From Neptuniibacter sp. CAU 1671 (GTDB lineage Bacteria > Pseudomonadota > Gammaproteobacteria > Pseudomonadales > Balneatricaceae): a stretch of DNA of 64,000 nucleotides. Position 1 is the first letter of the stretch. Each line of letters begins with the position of its first letter. Below, piece after piece: positions 53,489 through 62,539 of this stretch. Under the pieces are notes generated by a model that had not been told where the DNA came from, searched no databases, and saw only the letters and a list, made by a program, of their open reading frames with translations. The translations under genes and the position numbers were made by a program. The stretch is taken from contig NZ_JARHUE010000001.1 of assembly GCF_029222905.1 (NCBI RefSeq), positions 767,805 through 831,804 of the forward strand, given 5' to 3'.

Positions 53489-54406
53489 TTAGAAATAACC
53501 TTCCATCTTTTTCTTTTCCATCGACCCGGCACTGTCGTGGTCGATGACACGACCCTGACGTTCAGAGGTCGTCGTCAGCAGCATCTCCTGAATAATTTCA
53601 GGCAGGGTCGCCGCTTCGGATTCCACCGCACCGGTCAGCGGGTAGCAGCCCAGGGTACGGAAGCGGACATGTTTCATGGCCGGCTTTTCGCCCTCTTTCA
53701 GCGGCATACGGTCGTCATCCACCATGATCAGCACACCATCGCGCTCAACCACCGGACGCACTGCGGAGTAGTACAGCGGCACAATCGGAATGGATTCCAG
53801 ATAGATGTACTGCCAGATATCCAGCTCAGTCCAGTTAGACAGCGGGAAGACACGGATACTTTCACCCTGATCTACCCGGGTATTAAACACATTCCACAGC
53901 TCAGGACGCTGGTTTTTCGGGTCCCAGCGGTGGTTTTTATCGCGGAAGGAGAACACGCGCTCTTTGGCACGGGACTTCTCTTCATCACGACGTGCGCCGC
54001 CAAAGGCCGCATCAAACTTGTACTTGTCGAGTGCCTGTTTCAGAGACTGGGTTTTCATGATGTCAGTGTGCTTGGCAGAGCCGTGCACAAACGGGCTGAT
54101 GCCCATCTCAACACCTTCCTGATTGATGTGCACAATCAGTTCCATGCCCGCTTCTTTCGCCATCTTGTCACGGAAGGCGATCATCTCCTTGAACTTCCAG
54201 GTGGTATCAACGTGCATCAGCGGGAACGGTGGTGTGCCCGGCGCAAACGCTTTGCGCGCCAGGTGCAGCATAACCGCAGAATCTTTACCGATGGAGTACA
54301 GCATAACCGGGTTTTCAAACTCGGCCGCGACTTCGCGGATGATATGCATACTCTCAGCTTCAAGCTGTTTCAGGTGGGTCAGGCGATGTTCAGGTAAGAC
54401 ACTCAT
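53489..54406 (-). CDS. cysD: Sulfate adenylyltransferase subunit 2
   Basis: 305 residues. PP-loop ATP pyrophosphatase that forms APS; partner of CysN. N-terminal [19 protein letters not shown] and the PP-loop [20 protein letters not shown] (residues 34-53), [21 protein letters not shown] and [16 protein letters not shown] are conserved, as is the closing [18 protein letters not shown]. First gene of cysDN. A 288-base AT-rich gap separates it from the divergent permease gene. Confidence 0.97.
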   Translation of the reverse strand: MSVLPEHRLTHLKQLEAESMHIIREVAAEFENPVMLYSIGKDSAVMLHLARKAFAPGTPPFPLMHVDTTWKFKEMIAFRDKMAKEAGMELIVHINQEGVEMGISPFVHGSAKHTDIMKTQSLKQALDKYKFDAAFGGARRDEEKSRAKERVFSFRDKNHRWDPKNQRPELWNVFNTRVDQGESIRVFPLSNWTELDIWQYIYLESIPIVPLYYSAVRPVVERDGVLIMVDDDRMPLKEGEKPAMKHVRFRTLGCYPLTGAVESEAATLPEIIQEMLLTTTSERQGRVIDHDSAGSMEKKKMEGYF

Positions 54407-54694
54407 CTGGATAACACTCTATTGCAAATTTATAGCTGGCAGCATTCTGCACCTTTTCCGGATACAGATATAGCTATCCGATTTTGCGGCGCATTATGGC
54501 AGTTAGCAGAATAAAACACAAAAGAATAAATATTCACTTTTTAATTACTAAATAGAATAAAAAATCGATATACTGCACCGCAGTTGCGAGAAGCCCTCCT
54601 CTTAACAAAAAGTTATAATAAAATTTCTAACTAGTATTTTGAGTTATATTAAAACGGCGTTAGCATAGCCGCTCTTATCTTCGGACAGATCCCT
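54407..54694. promoter_or_regulatory. Divergent control region between cysDN and the permease-cysI operon
   Basis: 288 bases without a gene, strongly AT-rich at 54520-54650. CGGATA (54459-54464) and TATCCG (54475-54480) form a 22-base inverted repeat 53-74 bases before cysD. TATACT at 54569-54574 is a candidate -10 for the plus-strand genes. A divergent promoter pair for a sulfur regulator such as CysB is the natural reading, but I cannot identify its site. Confidence 0.45.
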
Positions 54695-55480
54695 ATGGAA
54701 TTTGCATACAGTTTTGCCGGTTTGGTAGTGGGCTTTATTGTAGGCCTTACCGGTATTGGTGGCGGGGCACTCATGACCCCGATTCTGATTGTGCTGTTCG
54801 GCATTCCGCCGGTCACCGCCGTCAGCACCGACCTTCTATATGCAGCCATCACCAAATGTGGTGGCACCTTTTCCTACGCCCGCAAGAAACTGATCGAATG
54901 GAAAGTAGTGATTTTATTGCTGGGCGGCAGCCTGCCCGGCTCACTGCTCACGCTGCATTACCTGAGCGGCCTGGGCGGCTTGGAGAAAGTTGAGTACCTG
55001 ATGAACCTCACGTTGGGTGTCTCTCTGGTACTGACCTCGATTGCCGTATTCCTGCGTTCACGCATCCGGGATCTGGCGATGAGCCTGCAGCATACCGCGT
55101 TTGCTCAAAAGGTACGGTTCTGCCGCCCTTATATCACCGTGATTATGGGCGTGGCGCTGGGTGCGATGGTAACGCTGTCTTCCGTGGGTGCCGGTGCCCT
55201 GGGTACCGCCCTGCTGATTCTGCTCTACCCGCGCATGAGCATGCCAACCATTGTGGGTACTGATCTGGTACATGCGGTTGTCCTGACCGGTGTAGCGGGT
55301 GCAGGCCACTACCATATGGGCGGCGTAGATCTGAATCTGCTGCTGTTCCTGCTGATCGGTTCCCTGCCGGGGGTGTTCTTCGGCAGCCACCTGGGGACAC
55401 GCCTGTCACCCAAGGTGATGCAACCGATTATGGGTTCCATTTTGTTAGCCATCGGCTTGCGCTTCGTTCTCGCAGGCTAA
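54695..55480 (+). CDS. TauE/SafE family membrane permease
   Basis: 261 residues with about eight membrane segments in two repeats: VGFIVGLTGIGGGALMTPILIVLFG in the first and GALVTLSSVGAGALGTALL-like in the second (here VALGAMVTLSSVGAGALGTA, residues 148-167). The family moves sulfite, sulfonates or related anions. Placed before cysI, it probably handles sulfate import or sulfite export for the pathway; direction cannot be read from sequence. Runs on with cysI after 56 bases. Confidence 0.88.
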   Translation: MEFAYSFAGLVVGFIVGLTGIGGGALMTPILIVLFGIPPVTAVSTDLLYAAITKCGGTFSYARKKLIEWKVVILLLGGSLPGSLLTLHYLSGLGGLEKVEYLMNLTLGVSLVLTSIAVFLRSRIRDLAMSLQHTAFAQKVRFCRPYITVIMGVALGAMVTLSSVGAGALGTALLILLYPRMSMPTIVGTDLVHAVVLTGVAGAGHYHMGGVDLNLLLFLLIGSLPGVFFGSHLGTRLSPKVMQPIMGSILLAIGLRFVLAG

Positions 55481-55536
55481 TTCTAAACAGTGTAAGGTGC
55501 GGGGCCGGAAAAGCCCCCGTGAAAGGTATTTGAACT

Positions 55537-57195
55537 ATGTATCAGTACAACGAAGTCGACCAGGCCCTGGTAGACCAGCGAGTTGAACAATTCAGGGATC
55601 AGACCCGCCGTTTTCTGGCCGGTGAACTGCCTGAAGATGAGTTCCTAGCCCTGCGTCTGATGAACGGGCTCTACGTTCAGCGCCATGCACCGATGCTGCG
55701 TGTGGCTGGCCCGTACGGCATGTACAACTCCGAACAGCTGCGTAAACTGGCCCACATTGCCCGCACCTATGACCGCGGTTATGGCCACTTTACCACCCGT
55801 ACCAACATCCAGTTTAACTGGCCGGAACTGGCGCAGGTGCCGGATATTCTGGCGGAACTGGCTTCGGTACAGATGCATGCGATTCAGACCTCCGGTAACT
55901 GTATCCGTAATACCACTACCGATCAGTTTGCCGGTGTGATTGCCGACGAGATTGAAGATCCACGCCCTTACTGCGAGATCATCCGTCAGTGGTCCTCTCT
56001 GCATCCGGAATTTGCATACCTGCCACGTAAGTTCAAAATCGCCATCTCTGCCGGTCCAAATGACCGTGCCGCGACGCAGGTCCACGACATCGGCCTGCAC
56101 ATCGTGCGTAACGACGCTGGCGAAGTAGGCTTTGAAGTTCTGGTGGGTGGTGGCCTGGGCCGTACTCCGGTGATCGGCCAGCAGATTCGTCCGTTCCTTC
56201 AGAAAGAAGACCTGCTCTCCTATCTGGAAGCGATCATTCGTGTCTATAACCTGAATGGCCGTCGCGACAACAAATACAAAGCCCGTATCAAAATTCTGGT
56301 ACAGGCCATGGGTATCGATGCGTTCCGTGAACTGGTCGACGCCGAGTGGGAACAGATCCGCGATACCGATCTGAAACTGCCGCTGTCTGAAATCGAACGC
56401 GTTAAAGCCTTCTTTAAACCGTTTGATTACGACACCAGCGCTGCCGCTGATACCAGCCTTGAGCAGCATCTGGCCGAAGACAATGATTTCCGCGTCTGGT
56501 TTGAGCGTAACACCGTTGAGCACAAGGTTCCGGGTTACCGCATCACCTACGTCTGCCTGAAGCCATACCTGAAACCGGCCGGTGATATCACCGCTGAACA
56601 GCTGGATCTGGTGGCTGATCTGGCCGACCGTTACAGCTTTGGTGAAGTGCGTGCCACCCACAACCAGAACCTGGTACTGGCTGACGTTAAACAGTCTGAG
56701 CTTTACGCTGTCTGGCAGATTCTGGCCGCCAACAATCTGGCCCGCCCGAACATCGGCACCCTGACTGACATGACGGTCTGCCCCGGCGGTGACTTCTGTG
56801 CCCTGGCTAACGCCAAGACACTGGGTATCGCTGATCAGATCAACATGAAGTTCGAAAACATGGACTACGTACACGATCTGGGCGAAATCAAACTGAACAT
56901 GTCCGGCTGTATCAATGCCTGCTCCCACCACCACGTTGGCCATATCGGCATTCTGGGCGTGGATAAGAAAGGTGAAGACTGGTACCAGATCACCCTGGGC
57001 GGTGATGACGGCTCCGAAGCCGCGCTGGGCAAGGTCATTGGTAAATCTGTGGCAGCGGATGACGTTGCCGACACGCTGGAAAAAGTACTGCAGGTGTATG
57101 TTGATCAGCGCATCGAAGGTGAGCGTTTTATTGATACCTTCCGCCGCATCGGCATCGAACCGTTTAAGGAGCATGTGTATGCCGTTGCTAATTAA
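55537..57195 (+). CDS. cysI: Sulfite reductase, single-chain siroheme type
   Basis: 552 residues. Reduces sulfite to sulfide with siroheme and a [4Fe-4S] cluster. TRTNIQFNWPELAQVPDILAEL and SGNCIRNTTTDQFAG bind siroheme; the cluster ligands lie in CPGGDFCALANAKT and NMSGCINACSHHHVGHIG. Layout and the DUF934/CysH neighbours match the Pseudomonas-type nitrite/sulfite reductase rather than enteric CysI, and no CysJ flavoprotein is nearby, so the electron donor may be ferredoxin or another small carrier. Overlaps the DUF934 gene by 17 bases. Confidence 0.93.
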   Translation: MYQYNEVDQALVDQRVEQFRDQTRRFLAGELPEDEFLALRLMNGLYVQRHAPMLRVAGPYGMYNSEQLRKLAHIARTYDRGYGHFTTRTNIQFNWPELAQVPDILAELASVQMHAIQTSGNCIRNTTTDQFAGVIADEIEDPRPYCEIIRQWSSLHPEFAYLPRKFKIAISAGPNDRAATQVHDIGLHIVRNDAGEVGFEVLVGGGLGRTPVIGQQIRPFLQKEDLLSYLEAIIRVYNLNGRRDNKYKARIKILVQAMGIDAFRELVDAEWEQIRDTDLKLPLSEIERVKAFFKPFDYDTSAAADTSLEQHLAEDNDFRVWFERNTVEHKVPGYRITYVCLKPYLKPAGDITAEQLDLVADLADRYSFGEVRATHNQNLVLADVKQSELYAVWQILAANNLARPNIGTLTDMTVCPGGDFCALANAKTLGIADQINMKFENMDYVHDLGEIKLNMSGCINACSHHHVGHIGILGVDKKGEDWYQITLGGDDGSEAALGKVIGKSVAADDVADTLEKVLQVYVDQRIEGERFIDTFRRIGIEPFKEHVYAVAN

Positions 57196-57652
57196 TAACG
57201 AAGTGGTCGCAGACAACTGGACCCTGATCGATGCTGAAACACTGGACCAGTCCGGCGATGTGATTGTCCCGCTGGCCCTGTATCTGGAACACCGCGCACA
57301 GTTTGATGCCCGCGAATCCGGCGTAGCTCTGCAACTGAACGGCGACGATGATCTGAGCAGCATTCTGTCTGAAGTGGATCAGTTCCCGCTGATCGCCATC
57401 GACTTCCCGGCCTTCCGTGACGGTCGTGGTTTCAGCATCGCCCGTTTGCTGAAACGTCAGGGCTATCGTGGCCAGTTGCGCGCCACCGGTGACTTCGGTC
57501 GTGATCAGCTTGATCATCTGGCCCGCTGCGGTTTTGATGCTTTCCAGCTGAAAGATGAAAAGTTCTCACCGGACGTGTTTAAATCCTTTGGCGAAGTCAG
57601 TGTTCGCTATCAGGGTGCGGCCGATGATGCCAAGCCGGTCTACCTGCAGTAA
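57179..57652 (+). CDS. DUF934 family protein, sulfite-reductase partner
   Basis: 157 residues from the ATG at 57179, preceded by AAGGAG at 57166-57171; another ATG two codons upstream is closer to the site. The frame stays open further upstream but lies inside cysI. Cytoplasmic, mixed alpha/beta; DFPAFRDGRGFSIARLLKRQ (residues 79-98) and HLARCGFDAFQL are the conserved DUF934 parts. The family is almost always found between a siroheme sulfite reductase and CysH, and is believed to support the reductase; the mechanism is not known. Confidence 0.9.
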   Translation: MPLLINNEVVADNWTLIDAETLDQSGDVIVPLALYLEHRAQFDARESGVALQLNGDDDLSSILSEVDQFPLIAIDFPAFRDGRGFSIARLLKRQGYRGQLRATGDFGRDQLDHLARCGFDAFQLKDEKFSPDVFKSFGEVSVRYQGAADDAKPVYLQ

Positions 57653-57663
57653 ACGAGGAACAG

Positions 57664-58386
57664 ATGATGAGCGAAGCACTCTCTCCCGAACTTCAGGCCA
57701 AAGCAGAGGCGGTTGCCGCGCTGCTGAAAAAAGGCGCCGAAACCTATAACGGTGCACTGGTATTTGCCAACAGTCTGGGCGCTGAGGATGTGGTCATTGC
57801 TGACCTGATCAGCAAAGCCTGCCCTGAGATTGTTAACTTTGTGCTGGATACCGGTCGCCTGCCGGAAGAAACCCTGACCCTGCTGGCGCAGGTCCGCGAG
57901 ACCTACCCTAACCTGCAGGTGAAAGTGTATTACCCGGAATCAGCCGATGTAGAAGCCTATGTGGCTGAAAACGGCATCAATGCGTTTTATGAATCGCAGG
58001 ATCTGCGTAAAGGCTGCTGTTTTGTCCGTAAGATCAAACCGCTGAAACGCGCCCTGTCCGGCCAGAAAGCCTGGATTACCGGCCTGCGTCGCGAACAGTC
58101 CGTCACCCGTGACGAGATTCAGTTTGAAGAGTGGGATGAAGGCAACAACATGCACAAGCTCAACCCACTGGCTGACTGGTCAGAAAAAGAGGTCTGGGCC
58201 TATATCCGTGCTGAAAACGTGCCTTACAACGCCCTGCATGACAAACACTACCCAAGCATTGGCTGCGCACCCTGCACCCGTTCCGTAACACTGGGTGAAG
58301 ATGTCCGCTCCGGTCGTTGGTGGTGGGAGAACCCGGAAAGCAAGGAGTGCGGCCTGCACCCTGCAACACCGCTAAAGTTCAAGTAA
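57664..58386 (+). CDS. cysH: CysH of the iron-sulfur (APS reductase) type
   Basis: 240 residues. Reduces adenylyl sulfate to sulfite and AMP with a thioredoxin-type donor. Cys118-Cys119 in KGCCFVRK and Cys201/Cys204 in GCAPC are the four [4Fe-4S] ligands of assimilatory APS reductases; enteric PAPS reductase lacks them. The active-site Cys229 is in SKECGLHP. PP-loop-like FANSLGAEDVVIADLI and ITGLRREQSVTRDEI are conserved. The preceding CysN has no functional APS kinase, which fits use of APS. Last gene of the plus-strand operon, ended by a strong terminator. Confidence 0.94.
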   Translation: MMSEALSPELQAKAEAVAALLKKGAETYNGALVFANSLGAEDVVIADLISKACPEIVNFVLDTGRLPEETLTLLAQVRETYPNLQVKVYYPESADVEAYVAENGINAFYESQDLRKGCCFVRKIKPLKRALSGQKAWITGLRREQSVTRDEIQFEEWDEGNNMHKLNPLADWSEKEVWAYIRAENVPYNALHDKHYPSIGCAPCTRSVTLGEDVRSGRWWWENPESKECGLHPATPLKFK

Positions 58387-58397
58387 GCGCTATCCAC

Positions 58398-58426
58398 AAA
58401 AACGCCGGGCACTGCCCGGCGTTTTT
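58398..58426. terminator. Strong intrinsic terminator after cysH
   Basis: Perfect 13-base stem AAAAACGCCGGGC / GCCCGGCGTTTTT around a three-base loop, 12 bases after the cysH stop. Symmetry gives a T tract on both strands, so it may also end the minus-strand ELM1-like gene at 58458. Confidence 0.9.
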
Positions 58427-58457
58427 ATCTCTGCCCGAAAACACCGCAATCAGGCTC

Positions 58458-59549
58458 TTAACCTTGCAACACAACTGCCGAATGCTCCAGATGGCGCACA
58501 CCCTGCGTAGCAACACTCTGCCATTGCAGGGTTTTCAGCACCTGCAATGCCGCCGCATCCGCCAGCATGCTGTAGCTGGTAAACGGCGCTGAAGACTCCG
58601 CCTCTTCTCCAAGCATCTGCGCAACACGCTGCTCGATCTCACTGATTTGTGTTTCAGACAACAGCTTATAGTCCCGGTAACAGCCCAGTGTCTGCTGATG
58701 CACTTTGCTTGCCGCCTTGTCCAGATGTGACGGAGCGACACTGACAACAGGTCGGTCACAGGAGATCGCTTCAGTAAGCATGCTTAAACTGTCCGCCGTC
58801 ACAAACAGTCGCTGCCCCGCCAGCAACAGTGGTTTAATGCTCTCCGGCTGCCGGTTAAACAGAATCACTTTCTCGGCCCTCTTTTGCACGTCAGAAGTTT
58901 CCAGCAACTGCTCCACCCACTGCGGGGTGCGCCTTGAGGTGCTGACCAGCCAGCGAATATTGTGGGTATCAGCCAGCTGCACCATGGATGCCACCAGCGC
59001 CTGCCAGTCCTGCTCGGTATAGCTATAACCGGAACCATCACCACCAATTAACAGGGTCCAGCACGCTGCATCGTTGAATCTCAGGGCTTGCAAGTCGAGT
59101 TGTTCACGCGCATTCAGCTGACGGCTCATCTGACGACAGAACGGCACCTGGGTCACCACCTGATTGGCCAGCCCCTCACTGCGGGCATTCACCAGCACGT
59201 TAAACAGCGCCGGACTCAGACCATAACGATTACCAATCAGAATATTGGCACAGCTAAAACGGTGGGCCAGCGCCGCATTCAACGGAACCACCTTGCCACC
59301 AAACGAGATAACCAGATCCGGTGCCTGTTTTGGCAGGCTCATACGATACAGCGCCGCAATCAGCCGGGCGGGCATAAGCGGCAAGCGGCACAGTCCCAGC
59401 GCCAGGCGGCGCAGGGGACCGGCAACTTTGGCTTTGATGGTATGAATATCAGCATCCAGATGCCGGGAAAGCTGTTGCGCCAGCCCCAGGGACTGGGACA
59501 GGTGCCCCGGCTTACCGTCATATAAAACCCAAACTTGCAGCTTGCTCAT
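58458..59549 (-). CDS. Mitochondrial fission ELM1-like protein (DUF1022)
   Basis: 363 residues. WVLYDGKPGHLSQSLGLAQQL opens the protein, and LLIGGDGSGYSYTEQDW plus FVTADSLSMLTEAISCDRPVVSV in the C-terminal half match the bacterial ELM1-like family, which has a GT-B-like fold. Some annotate it as a nucleoside-diphosphate sugar epimerase; its reaction is not known. It has no signal peptide. Transcribed alone on the minus strand. Confidence 0.85.
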   Translation of the reverse strand: MSKLQVWVLYDGKPGHLSQSLGLAQQLSRHLDADIHTIKAKVAGPLRRLALGLCRLPLMPARLIAALYRMSLPKQAPDLVISFGGKVVPLNAALAHRFSCANILIGNRYGLSPALFNVLVNARSEGLANQVVTQVPFCRQMSRQLNAREQLDLQALRFNDAACWTLLIGGDGSGYSYTEQDWQALVASMVQLADTHNIRWLVSTSRRTPQWVEQLLETSDVQKRAEKVILFNRQPESIKPLLLAGQRLFVTADSLSMLTEAISCDRPVVSVAPSHLDKAASKVHQQTLGCYRDYKLLSETQISEIEQRVAQMLGEEAESSAPFTSYSMLADAAALQVLKTLQWQSVATQGVRHLEHSAVVLQG

Positions 59550-59707
59550 GCGCTTACCCTGTGTCGACCGGAACGCACGCTCAGTCGTTGGCTGCGCGCG
59601 GTTCAGGCACCGTGAAAGATGGTGATGACACTCAAGGTATGGCGAAACTATTGCGGTTTATTGACCTTTATTTGACCGACCGATGACGAATGGTTGAATG
59701 GGCGTTC

Positions 59708-60781
59708 TCAATAACCGACCAGGTAACGGCTGTAGCGCGGGAACAGTCGCCGACAGAGTGTGGCCAGCAACACACAGAACAGGGTGAGCCCAGCAACAAA
59801 CAGCACAAACACCCACCAGGCATTCTGCTGAAAAACCGTAATCTCATTTACCTGCAACCACCAGAGCAGCAATGGGTGGATAAAAAACACGGTAAAACTG
59901 GTGGCCGCCAGCGTATGCGCTGCACCGGAATGATAACCTTCAAAGCGGGTTAAAAACTGCATAAAGAAGAAACACAGACCCACCTTCTGGACAAACATCA
60001 GGTCCAGCCCGGCATACTCAAATGCGGGCTTATGGTAGTTACTGATATGACCCAGTTCGACCTGCAACACCGCAATCCCCACAACCGCCAACAGCAGATA
60101 CAGCTCCCGCCCTGCCAGCGCCTGATGCACAGACGCACGGTGCACCGACGCAACAATGCCCATCAGGTAGATCGGGCTGTAATAAAGCACACTCTGCCAT
60201 ACCGCAATATTATCGACCGGACGGTGCAGCAACATGGCCACCACCGACAACAGCAGGACCAACCCCAACTGCACGCGGATCGTTAAACGAATAAACAGCA
60301 AGTGCAGGGGCGACAGCAAAAAGGTCACCATAATAAAGGGGATATACCAGTAGGCATCCAGAAAACGGCCGGTCAGGTAATATTTCAGCCCCGGCACCAG
60401 ATACTGCGCCAGCACCCCCTCACCGTCCGCCGGAAAATACCCGGCCCCAGCCTGTTGCGCCAACACGGCCACCGTCACCGGCAGCAGCCCAAGCAACAGA
60501 TAGGGCAAGAACACGGCTTTCACCTTTTTCATCACAAAAGACCGATAGGCAAATTTCGGGTAAAAGACGTGATGAAACAAAAAGCCGGAGATAAACACAA
60601 ACAACGCGGTGCCACCCTTAAGCAGGTTCACCAGCACCAGATCGATATAACGGTCCAGCTCCATGCCGGTCATATCAAACGAATGGCCTGCAACAATAAA
60701 CAGGATGGCGACCGCCCGAAAGTGGTTAAAGGCATTCAGATGCACAGAGAGATCCTGCAGAAAAAAGGAGTCGCCCGTCAC
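59708..60781 (-). CDS. Acyltransferase family 3 membrane protein
   Basis: 357 residues with about ten membrane segments. NAFNHFRAVAILFIVAGHSF contains the catalytic His of the family, and FLFHHVFYPKFAYRSFVMKKVKAVFLPYLLLG follows (residues 66-97). These enzymes O-acylate glycans or other surface molecules. GTG at 60781 has no ribosome site; GTG at 60745 follows AGGA by seven bases and is a good alternative. A glycan target is likely, yet no polysaccharide locus is adjacent. Confidence 0.85.
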   Translation of the reverse strand: MTGDSFFLQDLSVHLNAFNHFRAVAILFIVAGHSFDMTGMELDRYIDLVLVNLLKGGTALFVFISGFLFHHVFYPKFAYRSFVMKKVKAVFLPYLLLGLLPVTVAVLAQQAGAGYFPADGEGVLAQYLVPGLKYYLTGRFLDAYWYIPFIMVTFLLSPLHLLFIRLTIRVQLGLVLLLSVVAMLLHRPVDNIAVWQSVLYYSPIYLMGIVASVHRASVHQALAGRELYLLLAVVGIAVLQVELGHISNYHKPAFEYAGLDLMFVQKVGLCFFFMQFLTRFEGYHSGAAHTLAATSFTVFFIHPLLLWWLQVNEITVFQQNAWWVFVLFVAGLTLFCVLLATLCRRLFPRYSRYLVGY

Positions 60782-60904
60782 AGAGCAAAGCCGATATATA
60801 AGGCATTCAGATACTGCTGACTATGGGGCCAGAACCGCTTTTACGCCAGCAGGATTTAACAACAGACAGAGGTTTAAACAGAAAACGCAGAATCTGTTGA
60901 GAAA

Positions 60905-61312
60905 TCAGGACTGCTGACCGACATAACGGGCAAAATTATCCAGAATCGCCTGCCAGCCCGCCTGCTGCTCTTCGGGTGAATAAGTGGTTTCTGCATCAAA
61001 CACCACTGTCACCGTGACGCCTTCAGCCGTTTCAGCAAACAATACTTCAGCCATCCGGTCGCCAAAGGCATACACCAGACGCTGGCAGGGCACCACCTCG
61101 GTGTAGGTGCCGGCAAAATCAAACCCCATGCTGCCATCTTTCGCTTCCATACGGGAGCAGAACGCACCGCCCACACGCAAATCGACGCTGGCATGCGGGG
61201 TATGCCAGTCATCGGAGGCCGCATTCCAGCAAACAATCGCCTCAGGTGTGGTGTAGGCCTGCCACACCTGCTCAACAGGTGCCGCCACCGTGGTCGAAAC
61301 GGTCAGTTTCAT
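60905..61312 (-). CDS. SRPBCC (AHSA1-like) domain protein
   Basis: 135 residues. The whole protein is one START-like hot-dog pocket: STTVAAPVEQVWQAYTTPEAIVCWNAASDDWHTP, GGAFCSRMEAKDGSMGFDF and EEQQAGWQAILDNFARYV (residues 5-38, 49-67, 113-130). The family includes activators of Hsp90-type chaperones and small-molecule-binding or cyclase-like proteins; ligand unknown. 16 bases before the GNAT gene end on the same strand, so co-transcribed. Confidence 0.87.
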   Translation of the reverse strand: MKLTVSTTVAAPVEQVWQAYTTPEAIVCWNAASDDWHTPHASVDLRVGGAFCSRMEAKDGSMGFDFAGTYTEVVPCQRLVYAFGDRMAEVLFAETAEGVTVTVVFDAETTYSPEEQQAGWQAILDNFARYVGQQS

Positions 61313-61328
61313 CAGTCTTGCCTCCGGA

Positions 61329-61907
61329 TTAGTTCAGGGGTTTCAGCAGCAGTTGCCACTCGCCACCATGCAGGGCACCGGGGTAGTCCACCACCGGGCG
61401 TGACGCCTTACATTCATAGCCCAGCTTTGCGTACAACGCACGGGCCGGTTGGTTTTCAGACGCCACAATCAGGCTTAAGGTTTGCGCACCTGCTGCTGCC
61501 GCATCCTGCTCTGCCTGCTGCATCAGCTTGCGTGCCAGCCCCCGGCCACGGGCAGCCGGGTCAGTGGCAATTGCATTGATATACCAGCTACCGGGGGCCA
61601 GTGCCTCCAGTTCAATCAGCGGCCGCACGATGGGTGGCAGCTCTGCCAGATCACCAGTGTCGTAAGGATCATCCAGTTGATAGGCAATCAGCATCGCCAC
61701 CGCCCGACCCTGATCCCGAATCACTTTGGCATTACGGTAACTGAAACCACCTGTATCCCGCGCCGCCCGCTGGACACCTACATCAAGCGACGTCTGTCCC
61801 GGCTCAGCCATCTGCGACCAGAGATACGCAGGAATCCCCTCCCCGGCCAGATTGATCAGCTCAGCAAGTTCGCCCGCATCACTTACCTGTGCAGCCTCTA
61901 CATCCAT
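61329..61907 (-). CDS. GNAT family N-acetyltransferase
   Basis: 192 residues from the ATG at 61907, which is preceded by AGGAGG; a six-codon upstream extension lacks that site. Single GNAT domain: WYINAIATDPAARGRGLARKLM contains the acetyl-CoA loop RGRGLA, with ALYAKLGYECKASR at the end. Unrelated in detail to the GNAT part of the fusion protein at 16.5 kb. Substrate unknown. Confidence 0.88.
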   Translation of the reverse strand: MDVEAAQVSDAGELAELINLAGEGIPAYLWSQMAEPGQTSLDVGVQRAARDTGGFSYRNAKVIRDQGRAVAMLIAYQLDDPYDTGDLAELPPIVRPLIELEALAPGSWYINAIATDPAARGRGLARKLMQQAEQDAAAAGAQTLSLIVASENQPARALYAKLGYECKASRPVVDYPGALHGGEWQLLLKPLN

Positions 61908-61940
61908 TGAACACCTCCTATTCAATCTGCTCAGCCCTAC

Positions 61941-62141
61941 CTAAACCTGCCCCTGATACCAGACCATCAGCAGACACAGCAGCAATACACCACCTGCACC
62001 CAGCAAAGAAACCGACAACGAAAAACCCTGCACCGCTCTGAACTGTGGCCGCCGGGAAGCGGGGTAACGCAGCAAAATAAAGGTCGCCAGCGCACAAAAC
62101 CCGCCGACCACCACAATCAACCACTGCGCTGCATCCAGCAT
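61941..62141 (-). CDS. Small two-helix membrane protein
   Basis: 66 residues from the ATG at 62141 (MLDAAQWLIVVVGGF), which follows AGGAGA. Two membrane segments (about 7-24 and 36-58). YPASRRPQFRAVQG is the connecting loop. I do not recognise the family. 33 bases separate it from the GNAT gene downstream, so it heads that unit. Confidence 0.65.
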   Translation of the reverse strand: MLDAAQWLIVVVGGFCALATFILLRYPASRRPQFRAVQGFSLSVSLLGAGGVLLLCLLMVWYQGQV

Positions 62142-62539
62142 ATTTGTGCTTCTCCTATTAAAGCGGCCTCTCAAACCTCTGATCCACACGACGCATCAAG
62201 CATAAACCCGTGTGGATAACCCAAAACGAAAAGGGTGATATTTATACAGCATATTGCGAACACCCAGAGCCTGATGCGCGTTTTGCCCAAAACTGATGCG
62301 CAGATTTACCCTTGCACTGAGGTGATAACCGTTACATATTAGCCACTTAAAGGATTGGCTGTGCAGAAAATTGAGCACAGCCCTGCATCAAAACGCGCAT
62401 GCTCATTTTTTACGGAGGAAAAGGACAGTGCTATCTGTAAATACCTTCATTATCAAAATATTACGCTTGAGATGCTGTTTTTTGTTTGCAGAAAAACACG
62501 CATGCGCAGTATTAAAATGTTAGGTGATAAGAGAGTCGT
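62142..62539. other. Gap at the left edge of the second cassette group
   Basis: 398 bases without a supported gene. TGTGGATAA at 62211-62219 is a perfect DnaA-box complement. A short open frame from 62355 overlaps the next gene and looks non-coding. GTTAGGT at 62519-62525 matches the integron core GTTRRRY and lies 15 bases before the next start codon, so it probably marks the cassette border. Composition turns AT-rich from about 62400. Confidence 0.5.

Noticed and set aside
55645..57363. Long open frame of 572 codons on the minus strand opposite cysI
   Set aside because: Its plus-strand partner is an intact sulfite reductase with all ligands; the opposite frame has no recognisable domain and is a by-product of codon usage.
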